Assembly (NCBI GenBank): GCA_900472395.1
Contig: UCHV01000001.1
Span: 186,001 to 250,000 of the forward strand
DNA: 64,000 nt
Direction of reading: 5' to 3'
Origin: Hyphomicrobiales bacterium
GTDB taxonomy: Bacteria > Pseudomonadota > Alphaproteobacteria > Rhizobiales > Rhizobiaceae
The number at the start of each line of letters is the position of its first letter. The stretch's first letter is position 1. This document shows, piece after piece, positions 20,908 to 30,470 of this stretch. Below the pieces are notes generated by a model. The model did no database searches and had not been told where the DNA came from. It saw only the letters and a list, made by a program, of their open reading frames with translations. Made by a program: the position numbers and the translations under genes.

Positions 20908-21788
20908 TGAACCTCCGGCATGACGCCGCCAAGGCCGCGCAATTCGCCGCGCTTGGTATGGGCCGTTGGAATGGAATTGAGGAGGGCCTGCGTATAGACG
21001 TGAGACGGACGTTTCAGAACGTCCATGACCGATCCACTTTCCAGGATGCGGCCGCGATACATGACTGCGACATGGGAGCAGATCTGCGCCACCACGCCGA
21101 GATTGTGGGTGATCATCAGCACGCCGATGTTTCGCTCTGCAACGAGATCGTGGATCAGCTTCAGGATCTGCGCCTGTACCGAGACATCGAGCGCCGTGGT
21201 CGGTTCGTCGGCGATTAGCAGGTCCGGCTTGCCGATCATCGCCATGGCGATCAGCACGCGTTGCTTCATGCCGCCGGAAAACTGGTGCGGGTAATCGTGG
21301 ATACGTTCGGCCGCCTTCGGGATGCCGACCTTGTCGAGCATTTCCACGGAAACGCGTTTGGCAGCCTTCTTCAGATCGCGGGAGGATGCGCCGGGTTCGA
21401 GGCCCAGCACGGTCGGATCCGCGTGGCCGGCATGCAGGGCCACATCGACCAGCTGTGTGCCGATGCGGAAGACGGGGTTGAGATTGGTCGTCGGGTCCTG
21501 AAAGATCATGCCGATCTTGCGGCCACGCAGAGTGCGCATTTCCTTCTCGCTTGCCTTCAGCACGTCACGGCCTTCGAACGCGATCGAGCCCGCAAGATAA
21601 CGACCGGTTGCCGGTGGGATAAGCCGCGAAACGGAAAGGCCGGTGAGCGATTTGCCGGAACCGGTCTCGCCGACCATGCCCCAGATCTCGCCGCGTTCGA
21701 CTTGCAAGTCTATGCCGTGCAGGATCTGCGTTTCGCCCTCGAAGCTGCGCATGGAGAGGTTGAGGTTCTTGATGTCGAGGAGTGTCAT
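20904..21788 (-). CDS. peptide/nickel-type ABC transporter ATP-binding protein (DppD-like)
   Basis: 294 aa, the partner ATPase of the DppF-like protein. Walker A GMVGETGSGKSLTGLSV, signature FSGGMKQRVLIAMAM, Walker B LLIADEPTTALDVSVQ, switch His MITHNLGVVAQI, and the C-terminal oligopeptide-transporter extension starting RILESGSVMDVLKRPSH. An extra stretch around ALHAGHADPTVLGLEPG after the Q-loop is somewhat long for the family. Nine bases separate it from the permease gene upstream. Confidence 0.93.
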   Translation of the reverse strand: MTLLDIKNLNLSMRSFEGETQILHGIDLQVERGEIWGMVGETGSGKSLTGLSVSRLIPPATGRYLAGSIAFEGRDVLKASEKEMRTLRGRKIGMIFQDPTTNLNPVFRIGTQLVDVALHAGHADPTVLGLEPGASSRDLKKAAKRVSVEMLDKVGIPKAAERIHDYPHQFSGGMKQRVLIAMAMIGKPDLLIADEPTTALDVSVQAQILKLIHDLVAERNIGVLMITHNLGVVAQICSHVAVMYRGRILESGSVMDVLKRPSHVYTQALLNSIPTAHTKRGELRGLGGVMPEVQ

Positions 21789-21797
21789 GTCGTCACC

Positions 21798-22694
21798 TCA
21801 CCGCCGTGCCTTAGGGTCCATGACGTCGCGCAGACCGTCGCCAAGGAGGTTGAAGGCGAGCACCGCCAGGAAGATGGCGCAGCCCGGAAAGACCGCCGTC
21901 CACCAGTAATCCGGCATATCGGCGCGGGCGACGGACAAGAGCGTGCCCCATTCCGGCGTCGGCGCCTTGACGCCGATACCGACGAAACCGAGCGAGGCGA
22001 CGGTAAGAACGGCAAAGCCCATGTCGAGTGAAGCCTTGACGATAATCGGCGACATGATGTTGGGCAGGATGTGGCGGCCGAGGATGCGCGGCCAGCCGGC
22101 GCCCAGAGCCTTGGCGGCGGTGATGAACTGCTCTTCCTTCTTGCCGATCACCTCGCCGCGCACGAGGCGGGCATAGGCGGGCCACCATGTTATGGCGATG
22201 GCGATGATCATGTTGGTGACACCGGTGCCGAGTGCCGCCGCCACCGCCATGGCAAGGATCAGGCTCGGAATGGTGAGCAAAAGATCGGTGATGCGCATCA
22301 GTATTTCGTCGATCCAGCCGCCGAAATAACCGGCAATCGCACCGATGACGCCGCCGACGAGGATCGCGATGAACACCACGGCAAGGCCGGAAAACAGCGA
22401 TACCTGCGAGCCGACGAGCACCAGCGAGAATACATCCTGCCCGAGCGCATTTGTGCCGAACCAGTATTCGGCGCCGGGTCTGATGAAGCGTGCGGCGGTG
22501 TTGGTGCCGCCGGCCACATGTTCGGGATGCGGCACGATGAAGGGTGCAAACAGGGCGATGAAGACCAATGCCGCGACGATGGCCAGACCGACGACGGAAA
22601 GCCAGCTCTGGCGAAAGCGGTAGAAAGCGCGTGACCAGTTTTCCAGCCGTGCCGACTGATCGCGCTTCGGGAGGGTTGCGGGCGTTGTGGTCAT
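21798..22694 (-). CDS. peptide/nickel-type ABC transporter permease (DppC-like)
   Basis: 298 aa inner-membrane permease. After a cytoplasmic N-terminus there is the first membrane helix (LSVVGLAIVAALVFIALF), the OppC-type extracytoplasmic segment WFGTNALGQDVFSLVLVG, and the EAA loop AAKALGAGWPRILGRHILPN that docks to the ATPases. Overlaps dppB by 4 bases. Confidence 0.93.
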   Translation of the reverse strand: MTTTPATLPKRDQSARLENWSRAFYRFRQSWLSVVGLAIVAALVFIALFAPFIVPHPEHVAGGTNTAARFIRPGAEYWFGTNALGQDVFSLVLVGSQVSLFSGLAVVFIAILVGGVIGAIAGYFGGWIDEILMRITDLLLTIPSLILAMAVAAALGTGVTNMIIAIAITWWPAYARLVRGEVIGKKEEQFITAAKALGAGWPRILGRHILPNIMSPIIVKASLDMGFAVLTVASLGFVGIGVKAPTPEWGTLLSVARADMPDYWWTAVFPGCAIFLAVLAFNLLGDGLRDVMDPKARR

Positions 22695-23698
22695 GTGTAA
22701 CGAACCCTCGGGTTGAAGACGCCGTAGAGCAGGTCGACGATCAGCATGGTGACGAGATAGATCATGGCGATGACCAGCGTGACGCCGATGACCGGCATGA
22801 AATCCTGGGAGAGGATCGCCTGCGTGGCGTAGAGACCGAGGCCCGGCCAGTCGAACACCGTCTCGACCAGAACCGTGCCGCCGAGCAGCCAGGAGACGTA
22901 GAGACCGATCACCGTCAGGGTCGAGGTCATGGCGTTTTTCAGCACGTATTTGAACAGGATTTTTGTGTTGGAAATGCCGAGCGCGCGTTCGGTCATGACA
23001 AAATCCTGCTGCAGCACCTCGATCGTCGAGGCACGCATCATGCGCATGATGGTCGCCAAGGGGGAAAGCGACATGGCAAAAGCGGGGAGGGCCAGGTGCT
23101 GCAAGGCGATTGTCAGCGAATACCAGTCACCGGCAAGAATGGAATCGATGGTGTAGAAACCGGTCGGGCCTTCCGGCGGGATCTCGATCAGTGGAAACCG
23201 GCCAGAGAGCGGCAGGATGTCGAGCCACGAGACGAACATCAGCTGCAGTAGCAAGCCAAGGAAAAAGCGTGGCATGGCAATGCCGCCAAGCGCCACAGTG
23301 CGGGTCAAATAATCAACAAAACCGTTGCGGTATACGGCGGCTGCAAGGCCGAGCGGAATGCCGAGCACGATGGCGATCAGCATGGCGGCGGCCACCAGTT
23401 CCAGCGTTGCCGGCAGGAAGGTCATGATGTCTTCAAAGACAGGGCGGCGCGTGAAGATGGAAACACCCCAGTCACCCTGAACCAGTCCCGTCACATAAGC
23501 CCAGTATTGCAGGGGCAGCGATTTATCGAGGCCGAATTCCTGGCGCACGCTCTCGATCACGTCGGGCGTGGCATTGGGACCGGCGGCAAGCGCCACCGGA
23601 TCACCGGGAAGAAGGCGGGCGATGGCGAAAACGATCATCGTCAGCCCGATCAACATCGGGATCAAAAGGACGAGGCGTCGCAAGGTATAGAGTATCAT
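22691..23698 (-). CDS. peptide/nickel-type ABC transporter permease (DppB-like)
   Basis: 335 aa inner-membrane permease with an N-terminal helix (LRRLVLLIPMLIGLTMIVFA), the typical OppB pattern RLLPGDPVALAAGPNATPD, and the EAA motif ERALGISNTKILFKYVLKNA. It forms the channel with the DppC-like protein. The gene follows the binding-protein gene after a 61-base gap that holds a strong hairpin. Confidence 0.93.
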   Translation of the reverse strand: MILYTLRRLVLLIPMLIGLTMIVFAIARLLPGDPVALAAGPNATPDVIESVRQEFGLDKSLPLQYWAYVTGLVQGDWGVSIFTRRPVFEDIMTFLPATLELVAAAMLIAIVLGIPLGLAAAVYRNGFVDYLTRTVALGGIAMPRFFLGLLLQLMFVSWLDILPLSGRFPLIEIPPEGPTGFYTIDSILAGDWYSLTIALQHLALPAFAMSLSPLATIMRMMRASTIEVLQQDFVMTERALGISNTKILFKYVLKNAMTSTLTVIGLYVSWLLGGTVLVETVFDWPGLGLYATQAILSQDFMPVIGVTLVIAMIYLVTMLIVDLLYGVFNPRVRYT

Positions 23699-23722
23699 GG
23701 GCGCTTCCGGTGGTCAGAAGGA

Positions 23723-23749
23723 GGCGCTGGATCACGATCATCCAGCGCC
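23723..23749 (-). other. intercistronic hairpin between binding-protein and permease genes
   Basis: Perfect 10 bp inverted repeat GGCGCTGGAT / ATCCAGCGCC with a 7-base loop, in the 61-base gap downstream of the dppA-like stop and upstream of dppB. There is no clear U-run on the transcribed side. Hairpins here commonly protect the binding-protein mRNA or partly end transcription so that the binding protein is made in excess. Confidence 0.6.
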
Positions 23750-23759
23750 CCTGATGGCA

Positions 23760-25316
23760 TCAGTCGAGCGACAGCGGCAGAAGCTCGATGGCGTTGGCGG
23801 CAACCGGAGTGAAGACAAAGTTCTTCACGTTTGCGCCGAAACCGAGCTTGCGCTTTTCGAGCACGCCGAAGATATCCGGTGCATCATCGATGACCAGCTC
23901 CTGGAACTGCTTGTAAAGCTCCGCCCGTTTGGTCTTGTCCGTCTCCACGCGTGCGGCCTCGATCAGCTTGTCGACGTCGGCGTTCTTATAGACCGGGTTC
24001 TGCCACTGCCCATTGCGCGAGGAATGATAGGCGGCAAAGGCCACATTGTCCGGATCGGCATAGTTCGCCGTCTGGAACAGGCACATGAAGCTCGGCATCG
24101 TATCCGGCGACTGCGCAGCGGCAACCGTGTCCGGCCATGTGGCGGGGCGGATGTCGAGGTCGATTTTAAGCGCCTTCAGCGCTTCCAGCAGCAGAAGAGA
24201 CCAGCGGCGCTGATTTTCGTAGCCAGTGGCGTGCATGACGGAGAGCTTGAAGCCGCCATCCTTGTATTCGGACTTGGCCAGATATTCCTTCGCCTTGTCC
24301 ATGTCGTGACGATAGACGGTGAGGTTCGGGTCGTGGCCAAAGATGCCGGTCGGCAGCGGGCCGACCATCAGTTCGGCTGGCCCTGCTGCATCCAGCATGC
24401 TCTGATAGTTGAAAGCGTAGGAAATCGCCTTGCGCAGATTTTTGTCGGCAAGCGGTCCCTTGGCGGTGTTCATCTTGATCGAGAAGGTGCGGTATTCCGG
24501 CTCGATGACGCTGACGACGGCCGGATTGTCCTTCAGGGCGTCCATGTCTTCGGCATAGAGTTCCAGCGCAATATGCGCTTCCTTGCGCTGCAGCATCATG
24601 CGCTCGGTCGAGGCCTCGCGGACGATCTTCCAGATTGCGCCTTCGAGATTGCCGCCGCCCTGATGCCAGTCGTCCTTGACGCGAATGAATTCGTACAGAT
24701 TGCCCGGTGCGACACGGCCCATCTTGAAGGGGCCGGAACCAGCAGTGTTCTTCATCAGATAGGCCTGACCGTCATCGCCGCCGATGTTGGCTTCAACCAC
24801 GGCCTGATTGACGATGAACATCCACGGAAGGACCTGCAGGAAGGGTGCGAACGGCGCCTTCAGATCGAAGGCGACGGTCTGGGCATCGACGGCCTTGACG
24901 CTGTCGGCATCGACTATGCCTGATATCATCCACGACGGGCCGCGCTTCAGCTTGACGATACGCTTGAAGGAATAAACGACGGATTCCGCCGTGACCGGTG
25001 AACCGTCCTGGAATTTTGCGGTGGGATCGAGCTTGAATTCGTAGTGCTTCTGGTCGTCCGAAACGGTCCAGCTGACGGCAAGCCCGGGCTTGACTTCCGG
25101 CGGCGTGCCAACCACGCGCACCAATGCGTCATAGGTGTTGCGGAACAGCATGGCCGGTGCGTAACCCGTGGCGACATGCGGGTCGAAATTCGGAATGTCG
25201 ACACTGCTGGCCATGATCAGGATCTTGCGGCCGGCGGCAAAGCTTTCGAATGGCATGGAAGCGAGCGCGGCAGCGGAAATCGCCGAGCCCATGAACGAAC
25301 GTCTGGTCATCTGCAT
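23760..25316 (-). CDS. peptide/nickel-type ABC transporter substrate-binding protein (DppA-like)
   Basis: 518 aa. It begins with a Tat-like or long Sec signal peptide (MQMTRRSFMGSAISAAALAS, with the twin Arg), then the SBP_bac_5 family domain: IPNFDPHVATGYAP, GLAVSWTVSDDQKHYEFKL, AKFQDGSPVTAESVVYSFKR, and LRKAISYAFNYQSML. The periplasmic protein delivers a peptide-like ligand to the DppBCDF-like importer. Flanked by strong hairpins on both sides. The neighbours point to a modified or cyclic amino-acid derivative as ligand. Confidence 0.93.
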   Translation of the reverse strand: MQMTRRSFMGSAISAAALASMPFESFAAGRKILIMASSVDIPNFDPHVATGYAPAMLFRNTYDALVRVVGTPPEVKPGLAVSWTVSDDQKHYEFKLDPTAKFQDGSPVTAESVVYSFKRIVKLKRGPSWMISGIVDADSVKAVDAQTVAFDLKAPFAPFLQVLPWMFIVNQAVVEANIGGDDGQAYLMKNTAGSGPFKMGRVAPGNLYEFIRVKDDWHQGGGNLEGAIWKIVREASTERMMLQRKEAHIALELYAEDMDALKDNPAVVSVIEPEYRTFSIKMNTAKGPLADKNLRKAISYAFNYQSMLDAAGPAELMVGPLPTGIFGHDPNLTVYRHDMDKAKEYLAKSEYKDGGFKLSVMHATGYENQRRWSLLLLEALKALKIDLDIRPATWPDTVAAAQSPDTMPSFMCLFQTANYADPDNVAFAAYHSSRNGQWQNPVYKNADVDKLIEAARVETDKTKRAELYKQFQELVIDDAPDIFGVLEKRKLGFGANVKNFVFTPVAANAIELLPLSLD

Positions 25317-25344
25317 GCGAATGGTCTCCCGGTTTTTTTGAGAA

Positions 25345-25371
25345 CCGGCCGTCTCCCCTTAAGACGGCCGG
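25345..25371 (-). other. intercistronic hairpin between hyuAB-like and binding-protein genes
   Basis: Perfect 10 bp inverted repeat CCGGCCGTCT / AGACGGCCGG with a 7-base loop in the 66-base gap after the HyuA/HyuB stop. In the direction of operon transcription no U-run follows directly. It matches in arm and loop size the hairpin on the other side of the binding-protein gene. Confidence 0.6.
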
Positions 25372-25382
25372 AATTTTCTTGT

Positions 25383-28300
25383 TCAGGCTGCGGTATCGGA
25401 CTTCTTGCGTTCCCCGCTGCGGGCAGTGCGGCCGTAGATGGCATCGGCGGCTTCCGGGCTGACATATCCCTGACGGACATCGTCATCCAGTTTTTCGATG
25501 TTGCGCTTCTTGGGATCGCCATAACCCGAACCGCCGGCAAGCGTCAGTTCGACAACCGCATCGGTATCGAGTAGATCGACAATCGCGCCGGTTCCGCAAT
25601 CCTGCATGGTCTTACCGCTGGCATGCGACAGGATCTTGCCGGTTGCGGTCTTGCCCGGCTTGCCGCCGAACAGACCTTCGACGGGCAGATCGACACCTTC
25701 GGGCGAAACGATTGCCTTGATCGGATGCCCTTCAGCATTGCGTCGCGAGATGCGGACGCGAACGCCAAGGCCGCCGCGATTTTCACCAGCGCCGCCGCTA
25801 TCGGCCATCAGGCTCTTTTCCCAGATGACGATGGGCGAACGGGTCTCGAACATTTCCAGCGAGGATGTTGCAGCAGACGTCGGCCATAGAAGCGATGACT
25901 TGCCGTCCTTCGCGTGTGATGCACCCTGACCGCCGCCCAGCAGAAGCAGTTCGTAGAACAACGCGCCCGTTTCCACCGACTTGCCGTAGAAACTCATCAG
26001 GCTCGGCAAACCGGAGAAGGACTGTGCCGTGTCCGGTGCTGCCTCCGCCAACGCGCGGAAAACGTTTGGAGCCAGATACCAGCCGGTGCGGGTTCTGAGC
26101 GAAACCGGAGCCGGTTTTTCGCAATTGAGGATCGAGCCCTTTGGTGCCTTTACCGTGAAAGGACGGTAGCAACCCGCATTGCCGCGAATGCCGGGCGTCA
26201 GCATGCACTTGATCGGGTAAGTGGCATGTGCCGTCGTGTAGGAAAGCGTGCAGTTGATACCGCCCTTGACCGTCTGCGGCGGTGCGCCTTCAAAATCCAG
26301 TTCGATCTCGTCGCCCTTGACCGTCACCTTCAGCGGGAAGGTCATGGTCGAGCCCATCGGATTGTTGGAAATTTCCGAATGGTAGACGCCGTCCGTCAGT
26401 TTTGTCACGGCATCGCGCATGGCCTTTTCGGAAAGCGACTGCACGACATGCGACAGCGCCTTCAGGTCGTGCATGCCATACTCTTCCATGAAGGAACGCA
26501 TGCGGGCAGAGCCGGTTTCATTGGCGGAGATGAACGAACGGACGTCACCGAGCACCTGATCGCTATCGCGAATATTGTCCGCCATCAGGCGGAACAGGTC
26601 TTCGTTTTCTTCGCCTTCGCGCACCAGCTTCATCGCCGGGATCTGGATGCCTTCCTCGTAAAGTTCGGTCACGCTCAGGCCGTCACGGCTGCCGCCGATA
26701 TCGCCGACATGGCCGACCGTGCCCATCAGCGCCACGACACGGCCGCGATGGAAGACCGGCGTCACGATGGCGAGGTCGAACAGGTGACCTGCGCAGAGCC
26801 ACGGGTCGTTGGTAATGTAGACGTCGCCCGGCTTCATCGTGTCGATCGGATAGCGTTCAATGATCGCCTTCACCGCCATCGGCAAGGTCAGGTTGAAGAC
26901 CGGCATGACGCGGGCGGAGTGTGCCAGCGTCTCGCCATCGGGATCGAGAATGGCGCAACCGAAATCCTGGCTCTCGGAGATGATCAGCGAAAACGCGGTG
27001 CGGCAGACCGTAGACCACATTTCTTCCGCGACGTTGACGAGGCGGCTCCACATCACTTCCAGCGCGATCGGATCGGACTGGATGCGACGACCTGCCTCTT
27101 CGAGCGACATGGTCTCGTCGACGAGAGTCGCACCCTTGGCGGTTTCGGCGATCTGGATGCGCAGGTTGCCGGTCTCGTCGACCGTCACCTTGTCACCCGG
27201 CGGGATGATGGTGGTGGATTCCCGTTCCTCGATGATAGCCGGACCTTCGACGAGAATGCCCGGGCGCATCGCGTAACGATCGTAAATGCCGGCATCGACC
27301 CAGTCTGAGCCAAAGAACGTTTTGCGTGTGCCCTTCTTTGCCTCGGCCGCGCCACCTTCGATGCCGGCCTGACGGACGGTCAGCTGCGGCACGGCGCCGG
27401 AAGCGCGGATGCGGAAGGAGAGGATTTCGAGTTTTGCCTCGGACGGCACGCGAGTGTAACGCGCGCTGTAGACGGCTTCGAACGCCTTGCGGATCTCGGC
27501 ATAAGCGCCGGCATCCAGCTTTCCGGCCGGTAGCGGCACGTTGATTTCGTGCAACTGACCGACGAGACGCATGTCGGCGGAGCGCTCGACCAGAATGTCG
27601 GCGTCGGCAACACCGGCACTGCGCAACTGTACGCGGCCGTCTTCGGAGATTTCCTCGATGATGGCGTTAAGCTTCTCGGCCTCGAGATTCTGCGACAGCG
27701 CAATCGGGTGCGAGCGGACGATATCGAAGGAAAGCGGCGCAGTCAGGAAGCCGAAGGCGGAAGCGGCACCGCTTGCCGGAGGAATGATGACTTCCGAGAC
27801 GCCGAGAATGCGCGCCACCTTGGCGGCGAATGCCGGGCCGGCGCCGCCGAAACCGATCATCGAATAACCGCGCGGATCCTTGCCCTTTTCGACCAGATGG
27901 ATGCGGGCAGCGCTCGCCATGCTTTCGCTGACGACCTGATGAATGCCCCATGCCGCTTCGACAGCCGAGATGTTGAGAGGCTTTGCGATCGTGCCGAGCG
28001 CCGCCTCAGCGGCATCGAGATCAAGCGTCATGCGCCCGCCGAGGAAGAAGGACGGATCGTAATAACCGAGCGCGACCGAGGCGTCAGTGACGGTCGGTCG
28101 CGCGCCGCCGCGGCCGTAGCAGGCCGGACCGGGCTCTGAGCCTGCAGAATGGGGGCCAACCTGCAAGAGGCCGACGCCGTCGATCGAGGCGATAGAGCCG
28201 CCACCGGCGCCGATCTCGATCATGTCCACGACAGGCGATTTGATCGGCAGGCCGGAACCGTTCTTGAAACGGTGTTCACGGCCGGCTTCCAGATAGGAGG

Positions 28301-29243
28301 CAATGTCGATCTTGCCGTCCTCGATCAGGCAGGCTTTTGCAGTGGTCCCGCCCATGTCGAAGGCGATGACATTGTCATGGCCGGCATTCTTGCCGAACCA
28401 GGCGGTTGCAAGCGCGCCGCCGGCGGGGCCGGATTCGAGCAGGCGGATGGGGAAGGCACGGGCGGTTTCCAGCGAAACAAGTCCACCGGCCGAATGCATC
28501 AGGCGAAAATCGCCGGCAAAACCCATCTTCGAAAGCTCGCCTTCGAAACGGCGCAGGTAACGGTCCATCAGCGGCTGCACATAGGCATTGGCGCAGGTGG
28601 TGACAAAACGCTGGTATTCGGAGATTTCGGCAACGACTTCCGACGAGATCGAAATCTGCAGCTCGGGCAGGGCGTTGGCGATGATGTCTCGGGCGCGGCG
28701 CTCATGCGCCGGGTTGCGGTAAGAGTGCATGAAGCAGATGGCAATCGCCTCGACGCCGTCCTTCTTCAACGCTTCAGCAGCGCGCAGCACGGCAACTTCA
28801 TCGAGCTCGAGTATGACATCGCCATCGGCATCGATACGTTCGGACACTTCCATGCGACGAGAACGCTCGACAAGCGGCGCCGGAAAAGCCAGCGTCAGGT
28901 CGTAGATGTCGTAACGCTGTTCGGTGCCGATTTCGAGGATATCGCGAAAACCCAGTGTGGTGATCAGGCCGACCGGAGCGCCCTTGCGCTCGATAACGGC
29001 GTTGGTGACCAGCGTGGTGCCGTGTACGATCTCGGAGAGGTGGCAGATGCCGATACCGGCAGCTGCCACCAGTTCCCCGAGACCGCCCAAGGCGCCCTGG
29101 GAGGGGTCTTTGGGAGTGGTCAGGCACTTGTGCAGACGGATCGCAGTTGCGCTCTCGTCGAAAAGGATGAAGTCGGTGAACGTACCGCCGATATCCACGC
29201 CCGCACGCAGGCGCTTACCGGTCGTCAGGCCAGTAGCTAACAT
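25383..29243 (-). CDS. fused HyuA/HyuB hydantoinase/5-oxoprolinase-like protein
   Basis: 1286 aa. The N-terminal half is the HyuA (ATPase, acetate/sugar-kinase-like) part: AGVDIGGTFTDFILFDE at the start, GTTLVTNAVIERKGAPVGL, AFDMGGTTAKACLIEDG and GAGGGSIASID. The HyuB part starts near residue 715 (SDPIALEVMWSRLVNVAEEM) and has DPWLCAGHLFDLAIVTPVF, GDIGGSRDG and GGINCTLSYTTAHATYPIK, ending with LTLAGGSGYGDPKKR. The two are separate genes in many bacteria and fused in OPLAH-type 5-oxoprolinases. ATP-dependent opening of a lactam or hydantoin ring is expected. First gene of the operon. Confidence 0.9.
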   Translation of the reverse strand: MLATGLTTGKRLRAGVDIGGTFTDFILFDESATAIRLHKCLTTPKDPSQGALGGLGELVAAAGIGICHLSEIVHGTTLVTNAVIERKGAPVGLITTLGFRDILEIGTEQRYDIYDLTLAFPAPLVERSRRMEVSERIDADGDVILELDEVAVLRAAEALKKDGVEAIAICFMHSYRNPAHERRARDIIANALPELQISISSEVVAEISEYQRFVTTCANAYVQPLMDRYLRRFEGELSKMGFAGDFRLMHSAGGLVSLETARAFPIRLLESGPAGGALATAWFGKNAGHDNVIAFDMGGTTAKACLIEDGKIDIASYLEAGREHRFKNGSGLPIKSPVVDMIEIGAGGGSIASIDGVGLLQVGPHSAGSEPGPACYGRGGARPTVTDASVALGYYDPSFFLGGRMTLDLDAAEAALGTIAKPLNISAVEAAWGIHQVVSESMASAARIHLVEKGKDPRGYSMIGFGGAGPAFAAKVARILGVSEVIIPPASGAASAFGFLTAPLSFDIVRSHPIALSQNLEAEKLNAIIEEISEDGRVQLRSAGVADADILVERSADMRLVGQLHEINVPLPAGKLDAGAYAEIRKAFEAVYSARYTRVPSEAKLEILSFRIRASGAVPQLTVRQAGIEGGAAEAKKGTRKTFFGSDWVDAGIYDRYAMRPGILVEGPAIIEERESTTIIPPGDKVTVDETGNLRIQIAETAKGATLVDETMSLEEAGRRIQSDPIALEVMWSRLVNVAEEMWSTVCRTAFSLIISESQDFGCAILDPDGETLAHSARVMPVFNLTLPMAVKAIIERYPIDTMKPGDVYITNDPWLCAGHLFDLAIVTPVFHRGRVVALMGTVGHVGDIGGSRDGLSVTELYEEGIQIPAMKLVREGEENEDLFRLMADNIRDSDQVLGDVRSFISANETGSARMRSFMEEYGMHDLKALSHVVQSLSEKAMRDAVTKLTDGVYHSEISNNPMGSTMTFPLKVTVKGDEIELDFEGAPPQTVKGGINCTLSYTTAHATYPIKCMLTPGIRGNAGCYRPFTVKAPKGSILNCEKPAPVSLRTRTGWYLAPNVFRALAEAAPDTAQSFSGLPSLMSFYGKSVETGALFYELLLLGGGQGASHAKDGKSSLLWPTSAATSSLEMFETRSPIVIWEKSLMADSGGAGENRGGLGVRVRISRRNAEGHPIKAIVSPEGVDLPVEGLFGGKPGKTATGKILSHASGKTMQDCGTGAIVDLLDTDAVVELTLAGGSGYGDPKKRNIEKLDDDVRQGYVSPEAADAIYGRTARSGERKKSDTAA

Positions 29244-29429
29244 ATGTCAATCCTAGATCACACGAGTGAGCCGGCCGTTTTGGTCCGTGCTCAATGTTCC
29301 CGAGCTGTGTTTTGGACAAATGTCACCGCGAAGGATGCCTGCCTCAAAATTCAGCTTCTCTCTTATTTGACCAAAGACTAGGCGTCGTTTTTTAGAGTGT
29401 CCAGTGCCTGTTTCAACATTGACACCGAA

Positions 29430-29443
29430 TTTCAATAATGAAA
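29430..29443. promoter_or_regulatory. candidate IclR operator in the divergent hyuAB/iclR region
   Basis: Inverted repeat TTTCA-ATAA-TGAAA, about 36 bases before the IclR-type gene. It is nested in a wider pair GAATTTC (29427-29433) and GAAATTC (29453-29459), which are reverse complements. The region between 29244 and 29478 is AT-rich and divergent, the normal place for IclR autoregulation and operon control. No binding evidence beyond symmetry and place. Confidence 0.4.
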
Positions 29444-29478
29444 CAAAAAAACGAAATTCTACGACGTGAGGTAGGTTT

Positions 29479-30219
29479 ATGGGCGTTCTTGACGATGCCA
29501 TTGCAATTTTTGGATGTTTTTCACTTGAGGAACCTGCGGTCGGACAGGCCGATCTGGCGCGCCGTCTGGACCGGCCGAAGGCGACAGTTCACCGGGCCTT
29601 GAAGACGCTCGTCGCGTCAGGATTGCTGGAATACGATCACTCGACACGTCTTTATGCGCCGGGCATGCGCCTGTTCGAGCTCGGCCAGATCTTTCGCTCC
29701 CGACACCATTTTCTTGATATGATTTACAAGCGGGTGAAGCAGATCTGCGATATAGGTGGCCACACGGGATATATTACCGTTTTCGACGGCGCCGACCTGA
29801 TGGTTTTACGCGTGGTTCGCGGGTCCAATCCATTGGCGATTGCCTCGACGCCTGGCTACAAGTCTTCGGCTTACGCAACCTCAAACGGTCGCGCCATGCT
29901 TGCGCTGCTGGACGACGCCTCACTGAAGCAACGTGTGCCGGAACCGTTGCCCTATGTGTCTCCGAACTCCCCTAAAGACCATGCCGATCTGTTGCAGCGA
30001 ATTGGGAAGATCAGGGCAACGGGCCGATCCTTTGCGTCGAACGAAATTGTCGAAGGTGTATCGTCCCAGGGCGTTGCGATGCGAGATCCACAAACCATGG
30101 AAATCTTCGGCGTGGCGATATCCTATCCAGCCAGCCTCGGAACGCCGGATTTGCGGGAGAGAATCGCCGTCTTGCTGGACCAGATGCGCACAGATTTGAG
30201 CGGCAAGATGGATCTCTAG
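29479..30219 (+). CDS. IclR-family transcriptional regulator
   Basis: 246 aa. N-terminal winged helix (IAIFGCFSLEEPAVGQ then DLARRLDRPKATVHRALKTL) and the IclR effector domain with GGHTGYITVFDGADLMVLRV, ASTPGYKSSAYATSNGRAML and FASNEIVEGVSSQGVAMRD, typical of the ligand pocket. Divergent from the HyuA/HyuB-Dpp operon, so it is the probable operon regulator. The start has GTGAGGTAGG before it. Confidence 0.92.
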   Translation: MGVLDDAIAIFGCFSLEEPAVGQADLARRLDRPKATVHRALKTLVASGLLEYDHSTRLYAPGMRLFELGQIFRSRHHFLDMIYKRVKQICDIGGHTGYITVFDGADLMVLRVVRGSNPLAIASTPGYKSSAYATSNGRAMLALLDDASLKQRVPEPLPYVSPNSPKDHADLLQRIGKIRATGRSFASNEIVEGVSSQGVAMRDPQTMEIFGVAISYPASLGTPDLRERIAVLLDQMRTDLSGKMDL

Positions 30220-30470
30220 GCATTTCGTTTCACGGCGAGGTGGGCGGAACGATCACTGGCGCTACCGGACAACGTTCAGAGAAGCCCGGTAGGGAGCCGA
30301 TTGGGCAAAGCCACTGCCCACAGCATCCTTTACGCACGCTTGTGAGGATGTTGTGGCAGCGCATTCGCCTCACTTAACCTTGCAACTGTGGGCCGACGCC
30401 AACCACCTCCGAGACTGCACGGAAGTCTCCGGCCCACAGTTCGGCATTGTCATTCCAATACCTCACGACA

